Shown piece after piece: positions 57,267 through 64,000 of a stretch of 64,000 bases of DNA. Origin of the DNA: Undaria pinnatifida (taxonomy: Eukaryota > Sar > Phaeophyceae > Laminariales > Alariaceae). The notes below the pieces were generated by a model. That model was not told the origin of the DNA. It was given only the letters and a program-made list of their open reading frames with translations, and did no database searches. The DNA is taken from contig JABAKD010000016.1 of assembly GCA_012845835.1 (NCBI GenBank), positions 19,635,196 to 19,699,195 of the forward strand. The letters are read 5' to 3'. Each line of letters opens with the position of its first letter. Positions within the stretch are counted from its first letter, which is position 1. Made by a program: the position numbers and the translations under genes.

Positions 57267-58996
57267 CGATTCAGTGGTGAGGATTTACATGAATCGTGAA
57301 GAGGTTTAGGGATATCACTCTCTCTCTCTAACGAAATATCACAACGACGTCAATATCGCATGCCCAGGGCAGATAAGTAGCACACGGCGTTTAGGGTTTG
57401 GTCTGTACTATACGCGTGTTTCGATAAGGGCGCACCTAATATTTCTTGTGTTACTTACCTGAGGTAACCCAAACCGTACTTTGACAGATGGTGAAAGCGT
57501 AACCTGATCAATAATCCCGTCGCCTACGTATGCAGCGCATCACACGGAAAGAAATCATGTTTGTTCCAACGATTTGAAGCGGTTATTTGTTGTAGGAGCT
57601 CTTCAGCCAACGTAATGGCCCGAACGGGCTACCCTGCCGTCGCGCGCGCAGCTAAGGAATCGAACCATGAACATTGCAGCAACGCGTGCCGCCTGCTTCG
57701 ATGTTGGCGCGTTCCTACTGTTGCGCGTTTTTTTTTCATTTCACCGTTGTGTTTCACGCACCGACACCCAGAACATGCAGTCAGTGTTACTATTAGTAGT
57801 AGTATTCACCACTCTTCATGGATGGAGAGATCAAAGCGCTGTGCTCTGTGGTCACAAGCAACGATGTCACATAGATATGGTGTGCGATGGAATTATGTAC
57901 AAACGCGGCGAACGTCGGCCAGATCATCGACCCCTACATGATTTTATCTACTGTAGTGTTCTCAGGTACAATGCCGCAGCAGTCTATAGATATACCTACA
58001 GTACGAGGACGGCAGCAGTCCAAATGTGTTTTTTCATCAGGTCAACGTTAAAACCAGCATCGTCTGTTGGTATTAGTCAGGAAGTGACTAATTTGGACGT
58101 GGTAAAGCAACTAGCAGACGTACAGCCGGCTCAGTTGCCAACCATCAAACATCAAGCACAGCAGTATGCACTGTTATCACTGAATCCTCGCCCTGCCTCC
58201 CTCTCACATCCTGTGATCTGCTTCTTCGAGTTGTGCTCGAGGTTTGGGAACGGGGCTCACTCCTCTAGACTAGAGCTCTAGATTATTTTGGATCGGAAGC
58301 ATGGTAGACTACCCATTACTGAGTATTAAGAAGCACATACATACATGGCATTTTTTTTCTGAAAACACATTTCGTGGTGGGGACCTACCTGTAGGTTCTG
58401 TTGCAACCCGCGAAAAAAAAACTTAAAATAGAGAACCAAGAGAAAAACATTGTCACGAAACTTTGCACCTGTTTTTTAGCGCGACGCTCTTGTGTGGATT
58501 ACACAGTACCAGGTACCGCACACGAGCAACAGTACATATGGCGGATTTCTGCACCATAAGTTTTGTTACAGCAGTAGTAGATCTTGTTCAGAACTCGAAA
58601 CACAGGGCACCCCACCAAGCAAGTGCTATCCGACCGAACACAGGCATATATTGTAGGATGAGATGTCTGCCGTTTTGCTGTGCAGTATGCATTGTCATGC
58701 AGATGGGGGCCAGCGGTATTCAAACACAATACGACAACAACTTTCACCCATGGTGCAGTACCTCGCTATGATATCGCGTCTGTGTGGCACTCCGGGAATA
58801 AATATAAGAAACGTTTTGGTTTCATAATTATGTTCAAACGGTTCCTATAATTATATCTAGCACGGTACTCGCCACTGCCGACGACTTTTTTTAAAGTCGG
58901 ATTATATACTCGTACCACAGCACAGTAAACGCACGTTGCTGTTTACGTTAATTATGGGACTTTGATTGAACAGCCAAAACAAGTTTCTTACCTCAG
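57267..58996. other. Intergenic region between DGAT2 and the plus-strand gene
   Basis: DGAT2 (minus) and the 59.0-kb gene (plus) diverge from this 1.7-kb region, which probably contains both promoters; no TATA or other element could be assigned with confidence. A CT dinucleotide run lies at 57320-57330. The region includes the 204-codon open frame listed separately and possibly the missing first exon(s) of the plus-strand gene. Confidence 0.4.
57667..58281 (+). CDS. 204-codon open frame, unidentified
   Basis: This is a long ATG-started uninterrupted frame, with a hydrophobic N-terminal part (VGAFLLLRVFF and VLLLVVVF segments) and a later NLDVVKQLADVQPAQLPTIK stretch. No domain is recognised, codon use is not clearly biased, and there are many Cys, His and Arg codons, as chance frames often show. 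It may be chance, or may include a 5' exon of the downstream plus-strand gene. Confidence 0.2.
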   Translation: MNIAATRAACFDVGAFLLLRVFFSFHRCVSRTDTQNMQSVLLLVVVFTTLHGWRDQSAVLCGHKQRCHIDMVCDGIMYKRGERRPDHRPLHDFIYCSVLRYNAAAVYRYTYSTRTAAVQMCFFIRSTLKPASSVGISQEVTNLDVVKQLADVQPAQLPTIKHQAQQYALLSLNPRPASLSHPVICFFELCSRFGNGAHSSRLEL

Positions 58997-59583
58997 CCGG
59001 ATCCTCCGAGGTAGGCGTCGTCGAGGGGCCCATACGAAAGCGGGCGCTGATGCCCGAGGTCAAACCCGCAAGTCTGATTGCAGACGCGGTGGGCGCAAAG
59101 TGGAGCATCGACCAGCATGGCACAAAGAAGATTGTCTTCATCGTCAGAGAAGATCTTATGCTTCCTCGGTGAGTGGTCGATCCTGGCACAACAAATAGAG
59201 GGGGCAATAAGCAGAGCGGCAAGGACACGATGCAGAGTGTGAACAAAACCAAACGAGCACCATGTCGGTGGCAGATCGCTCATCCCTTGATGTAGTGGTG
59301 ATTGCATTTTGACTGTTGAGTGCTCTCGAAATGACAAAGAACCCATGGGTTCTGCCTGCAGCTGCACTTACCTGCACACACGTGTTGACGCGTGTATTGC
59401 ATGGCATAAAATACCAGGTATCATACCGCCAGGCTGAGAGGACATTCGACAAAATCCAAGAATCTGAACCGCCACCTTATGGCTGAGAGGCAACGCGAGG
59501 CGAGGGGGGTGCGAGAGGCAATGCAATCTATGAAGCCGCTCTGCGCCAAGGGCAAGGGGGCCTTGGAGCAGGAGACGTTGTAG
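58997..59583 (+). CDS. Last two exons of an unidentified plus-strand gene
   Basis: Exon 58997-59168 follows a strong acceptor (TTCTTACCTCAG) and ends at CTCG/gtgagt. Exon 59433-59583 follows ATACCGCCAG, keeps the frame (CG joins G) and ends at TAG. The encoded C-terminus (107 residues) includes KRALMPEVKPASLIADAVGA, HGTKKIVFIVRED and a basic helical end (HLMAERQREARGVREAMQSM, then KGKGALEQETL). Small size and a basic tail would fit an organelle ribosomal or nucleic-acid-binding protein, but no family is recognised. The exon(s) with the start lie upstream and were not identified. The minus strand is also open over the first exon, but it lacks a matching acceptor. Confidence 0.55.
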
Positions 59584-60900
59584 TTAGTCTATCTTCGGGA
59601 TCTATCTGCGTAGCTGGCTTCGCCACCCCTCCCAGCACAGCAGTAAGTATGGTCTTCATTCGTGGTTCGACCCGCGGACGCTTCATCGTGTCATCTTGTT
59701 GTGCGCGCAGGCGGGGATTGGTATGCATACCTGACAGCAGCAGCCTAGCTTCCGGCACCCCCCGGGTTGAGACGCCGACGGCTACCAGCCGCCTAGGTTG
59801 GGATTCCCGACAGCAGCTACCTAGCTAGCTAGGCCGGTGTGACGAATAGCAACGGCAGCAATCTCCCACTACTGTGGGTAGGGGTGAGTGAGATGGCTGC
59901 AGTGACCACCTGACAACTGGGTTGTGATTGGTTGCGACGTTCTGTTGCGGGCTGTAGTCGATGGTGTACTGTACCTGGTATCATTTTTGGATCCTGCGTG
60001 CAGTGGCAGAAGTGAAAGGTAAAACGAAGCAGCCCGAAAGTTCCCCCTTTCTTACCCGTTTGGTCAAAACAACAGCAACGGAAAGATCCAAAGATCCTAC
60101 TAAATCCTTAGACGGTGTTGAAAGTGCATGGCATAGTCTAGACTAAATCCATTTTTTTCATTTTTTTCTCGTTGTTTTCGTCATTTCTACTTTTTGCTCT
60201 TGTCCAGCTCAATTCATAGAAGCATGCACCCTCAACGACATTGTGGACAAGACATGGTACGCTAGGCGTCTTCTACTCTCGCTGGACGGCACATACATAC
60301 ATGGTTTGGCTGTTACCGCGCATAGATAGGTTCAGCACTCCCGCTGTTGGTCAATTGTCATCGATGCTTGCCAACTCGCGCTTTCGCTCTTTTTCTGGCG
60401 ACATATGGAAAATATGCTAGAATATACGTTTTTAGATCTTTATCTTTTCCCCTTTTCCCATCGCTCTAGACTAATGGAGCAGTGTTTGCACTTTTTGTCC
60501 AATTCTCTCCCATCTCATAATAACATAATAACATAATAATAACTCAGATCCGGGGTCAGACAGGAGGAGGCAGCCAGCTACGTATGGTGCATGCCTTCAT
60601 TTTTATCGCGAGAAGCGTTCAGCATTTATTTCCTTCCCCCGTTGCGTTGACTCTCTCGTCGAATTGTGAATACACATCGTAGGCGTTACTGCATGTCAAT
60701 GTATATAGGATAAATCTCTTGAGGAGCTCAAGCTCGCAATACCGACCTAGTGTTTCGAACTTTACTGTAGGTATGTGATCAAGCTATCATGCTGACAAAG
60801 TTGACAGTTAAGCATCCCATAAACGGCGCTATTTGATCAGGTTAATGTTTGGCGAATATTATCCCGACCCGGAGTACACTGTACACGAAATACATCGTAC
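59584..60900. other. Non-coding stretch
   Basis: It holds no exon that can be supported. The block at 60525-60675 (AACTCAGATCCGGGGT, GCCTTCATTTxTATCG, CTCTCGTCGAATTGTG) resembles 25965-26125. Near 60225-60250 CAACGACATTGTGGACAAG resembles 38088-38106, suggesting further dispersed repeats. Confidence 0.45.
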
Positions 60901-60929
60901 ACTACTTAGGGAGTCAAGGGAGGGGGGGT

Positions 60930-61600
60930 ATAGGGGTGCCCATTTGTTGCATATGTACGAAGGTCGGTTTGGGGTATAATGCTTTTCGCCGAAGATGCAG
61001 GTATTGTGGCCAGAAGTCGGCGCAAGGCCTTGTGAAAATGATGACCGCCATTGTGACCGCCTCCTCTTTGGGGGCGCCGTGCAACGAATGACCGATGAGC
61101 GGCTGACCCATCGAGTGATGTTCGGGACGATGGCTGGCGGGGAGAACCCGGGGCTAGGCTGACCGGAAAAAACTGGGCTCAATGTCTATCAGACGACATC
61201 AAGGTATTCCAAGCCACCGAGGGATCCACGGAAAGCTCCCCTTTGCTGTTCGGAGTAGAGATGGTGCTATGACCGAGGATGGCTTAGCGGAATGGGAAGT
61301 GGTGCCGGGGGTCGTCGACGCGGCGGCCCACTTCATGACGAGATGGCACAGGGGTGAGGCGGAGAAGAGCTGGCTATGCCACGCAGCAGTGGACGCCAAT
61401 AGCAGCAACAAGGGGAAACCGAGGGTGAGGCGGGGCGTACTGTGCGCACGGAAAACAAAGGAAGAAAGAGAGAAACAACGGCAACAAAGAACCGAACAAA
61501 ACCGGAAAGGCCAAAAGTGTCATTGCTGCCGCTTTGGCGCTCCTCCCATTGAACTCAACGAAAACCGACAAAGCAAAAACTACCACTCACGGCATTAGTA
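60930..61600 (+). pseudogene. Decayed 3' end of a LINE-type reverse-transcriptase ORF
   Basis: Three frames successively give pieces typical of the region after the reverse-transcriptase domain of non-LTR retrotransposons. These are CDRLLFGGAVQRMTDERLTH with RVMFGTMAGGE (about 61040-61140), KNWAQCLSDDIKVFQ (about 61168-61212) and AAHFMTRWHRGEAEKS (about 61323-61370). In intact elements these lie in one frame as a MxDxRLPKRVMFGE, DWxxCLxxDLKxF, FMRRWHxxE series. The stops and frame changes between them mark a dead copy. The 5' part is missing or too diverged to see. The motif memory is from general knowledge of such elements; a database search was not possible. Confidence 0.6.
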
Positions 61601-61931
61601 GTATCATAGTAGCAGCTAGCAGCACACGTTACACTTATTAGTCGCACCGCCGGTCTTACGCCGGTATCTTCTTCTTCCTCTTCTTCTTCGTACTGTTTCG
61701 TCCGCGCAACAGTTACCTTTTCCTCTTCAGCGCATGTGCTGTTCTTCTTACGGTCTCTGTGATCTTATTGCACCACATTCTTCACCCCTGCCGTTATTAA
61801 TGAATATTTTTTTAGTTCTTTAAATTCTTATGTTTATCGCCTGGCTTGTATTGTCGTGTTGTTGTATCCGGTACGCTAGCATTTCACTTGCTTCACCTCG
61901 ATTAATTGCGGTGGTATTCTTAGGCTCGCCT

Positions 61932-62413
61932 GTCACCGCAGCTGCAACCTGCCGCGGAGCCTACAGCGGAGGTAGCGACGGCGGCGGCTCCTGCCCTGGG
62001 AAGAGCCGTCAACCAAGGGGCTAGCGCCGAGCATCGCTTCTCCGCATATGCAGCAAACTTTTGCAGAACCGACGGCGGCAGCGGCGGCGGCGGCGTCGGC
62101 GGTGGCAGCTCCTACCACCTTATGAGAAGCTATCAACGGTGGGGACTCTTATGCTACGTTCCGCGCGTCCCCCACCAGGGGTGGCTCTTCGAATCGCTTG
62201 CCACCGCCACCACAGCCTTCTTCACAGAAGGTTGGTACAGAAGGTTGGCGAGAGGCAGGGGCCAGTTTTCCTGCCCCCGCGTACGTGCAAATATAAGGCA
62301 CAGGCCAAAGCGGCAGCATTGAGACAGTTGGTCGGGGGAGAAAAACTACCGCTGCCGCCGCCGCTGCAATCGTGCCTCGTGGTCGAATCGTTACCTCCGG
62401 CTTCCTCCCGTAG
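61932..62413 (+). pseudogene. Ala-rich exon family, copy B (frame-shifted)
   Basis: Collinear with copy A (24.6-25.16 kb). Shared blocks include CCTACAGCGGA, GGAAGAGC, CTTTTGCAGAACC, GAGAAGCTATCAxCGGTG, GCTACGTTCC, TTCACAGAAG, CCAGTTTTCC, GCCAAAGCGGCAGC and CCGCCGCCGCTGCAA. The readable protein pieces are EPTAEVATAAAPALGRAVNQ, then after a frame change GPVFLPPRTCKYKAQAKAAA followed by LRQLVGGEK. Copy A has TAG where this copy continues in frame (LRQLVGG), and this copy has frameshifts where A is open, so neither is clearly intact. Confidence 0.55.
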
Positions 62414-64000
62414 GAAGGATTGTGAAACAGGCTTGGCGAGGGAATTGGCGTGCACAACGAAGAGGTTTCGTCGAACAGTGAAACGCCGCGGGTGCGGTAG
62501 TGGTGGCAATTGAGGTGGAGGCACCCGCTCTGCTTGGGTCTACCAGCAGTGTCGTGGCGCGCCCTGAAGAATCCCCCGTGCCGTGCCCGCCGCGTTTCAC
62601 GTGTTGTGGTGCTAGATTCAGCGCATGGGGGGTGACTGCCCACCTCTGTTTTGAGATGGTCAGATATGCCACGGGCAAGGGAGCACGGCGTCGGTGCGGT
62701 GCGCACCCGGGGGGGGGGGGGGGGGGGGTACACATTTGTTGCTTGTCTTGGTCATTTGATCATTGACCATGCATCCGGGGAGGAAGCGCCAAGGAGAACA
62801 AAGAAAAGAACGACTGTTGTCGAGCCGCGCTGCTCGTACGGTGGTAGGAGTCTCTCTTTTGAGCCCAAACCTTTCTCGAGGACGGCGCTCTCAACTTCAA
62901 CTGAGGGGCTGACTGCCCATGAATAGCTTCGGGTCCGATGCGTATGTGAATATATCATCCGTTGGATGCCTCGCTCGTGGTATTGTGCACCGGGTAGGCA
63001 TTAATAGCGTACGGTTGTTGCTGAAAAGTCGGCTGTCGGATGAGGTGTGGAGATCATCGAATAAGCACCCCTGGACAGAAAAGTAGGTGCTTGGCACGCA
63101 TTCGTCAGCCGTCACCTTCCAAGGTTTCTGAATGGCGGGACTCTTGAACCAAAAATCGTCGGACTTTCAATATTTTCTTGCCAATAAGGCAATAATATTG
63201 GTTGCATATTGTGTATAGGACACCAGATTGCTCATCGGATAGAAATATGATTTTTTCTCCAAATCGCTTTTTGGTCTTCCCGGAGGCTCCCACCGCCGCC
63301 TCCCTTCTTAAACGGAGTCAGCGGGGGATGGAACGTGCCGGGGAGGGGGGGTGGGTGGGTGGGTAGGTGTTCAATGGTCCCGATGGCGCTTTATGCTGTA
63401 GGTCTTGGAAAAGACAAGCGAGAAAGGGGAGGTGGTGGCGAGGACTTCATGGTCTGATGGCGCCATGTAAAAAAATGAAAATGCAAAAAATAATGGCATT
63501 CCATCGGTTATTATGGGTCATGAAGCTCTGCCATTCAAAAACGATTTTTTCCAAAATATGCTATCAATATCACAGGACACGCTTTGACCGGATCTTTCAC
63601 AAAGTGAGCCATGACGTGACTTGGTGCAATGCCGGGGTGACCTGACTTTCTTCAGCAAAGTGGACGACGGCGAGTCTTCGTGGCATGTGTGCGCGGGGGG
63701 TGAGCTGACCTTTAGCAACGAGGGCTTGGGGGCGACAACAACGTGGCTCTGTAGAATGTGAGGGGACGACCTGGCCTTGCGCAAAGTGGGCGACATCGCA
63801 ATCTTTTGGCAATGTGAGGGGGGAACTTTTCCTTCATTCAGCGAAAAAGAAGGCGACGTACCTTTCTGTGCGGTATACAGTAGGATGGCCATCAATAGTG
63901 TCCACGAAAAAATATGGGCAACGGCATGACATTCAGCAATGAGGGGGGGGCACGAGGCCTGGGCCCACTTGAGGCACCAAAGTGGCCATTTGTATCGGTT
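62414..64000. other. Right end: poly-G tract and diverged 65-bp repeats
   Basis: A poly-G run lies at 62710-62728. From about 63590 to 63860 the plus strand has four diverged units of roughly 65 bp containing AGCAAAGTGG- or GCAAAGTGGGCGAC-like sequence followed by GGCAATGTGAGGGGxxAxCT-like sequence. A 125-codon minus-strand frame over these units is repeat-derived. No gene is supported. Confidence 0.45.

Noticed and set aside
1-64000. CRISPR array, bacterial operon or integrated viral genome
   Set aside because: Repeats lack regular unique spacers, genes have spliceosomal introns, and no viral structural or replication protein was recognised.

Overview
This is a eukaryotic nuclear window. 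The coding pieces that can be recognised are short, GC-rich exons bounded by GT-AG introns (donors mostly GTGAG or GTAAG). The introns are 0.3-4.3 kb long and full of microsatellites, minisatellites and transposon debris. Nothing bacterial, viral or organellar is visible. The style (long repeat-filled introns, Ala/Gly-rich protein tails, an algal/protist-like DGAT2) would suit a macroalga or other large-genome protist, for example a brown-algal type stramenopile. That placement is inference; the sequence does not settle it.

Layout. (1) About 1-22.1 kb, minus strand: one large protein kinase gene, assembled here as 11 exons with phases that match at every junction. A Pro-rich start and an acidic/helical N-terminal region are followed by a complete kinase domain split over six exons and part of a seventh, then a Ser/Ala/Gly-rich tail that runs off the left edge. 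Its introns carry a hAT-like element with an 8-bp target duplication, a MITE, TAGGG and GTA arrays and other repeats. (2) 22.1-27.7 kb: mostly non-coding, with one Ala-rich exon on the plus strand (24.5-25.1 kb). (3) 27.7-36.8 kb: a repeat nest. Copies of one G-tract-rich repeat lie in both orientations and form a near-perfect 360-bp palindrome and an inverted repeat with arms above 1 kb. The nest is interrupted by a 421-bp retro-insertion with an 11-bp target duplication and bordered by a 1.24-kb TIR element flanked by TA. (4) 36.8-49.2 kb: mostly non-coding, with another reverse copy of the same repeat (39.6-40.9 kb), one possible single exon, a broken relative of the kinase tail (45.4-46.6 kb) and a second MITE copy. 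(5) 49.2-50.8 kb: a minisatellite of about 100 bp per unit ending next to the stop codon of the next gene. (6) 50.9-57.3 kb, minus strand: a complete ten-exon DGAT2-type acyltransferase (499 residues) with a Cys-containing N-terminal extension. (7) 57.3-64 kb: the last two exons of an unidentified plus-strand gene (59.0-59.6 kb), a decayed LINE 3' end (about 61 kb), a decayed second copy of the Ala-rich exon (62 kb) and short diverged repeats.

Functionally the two secure genes are unrelated: a probably cytosolic, non-RD type Ser/Thr-like kinase and an ER-membrane enzyme of triacylglycerol synthesis. They share a strand but are separated by about 29 kb of repeats, and nothing suggests co-regulation. 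The most unusual content is structural: palindromes, mobile-element borders with preserved target duplications, and repeat arrays abutting or lying inside genes.
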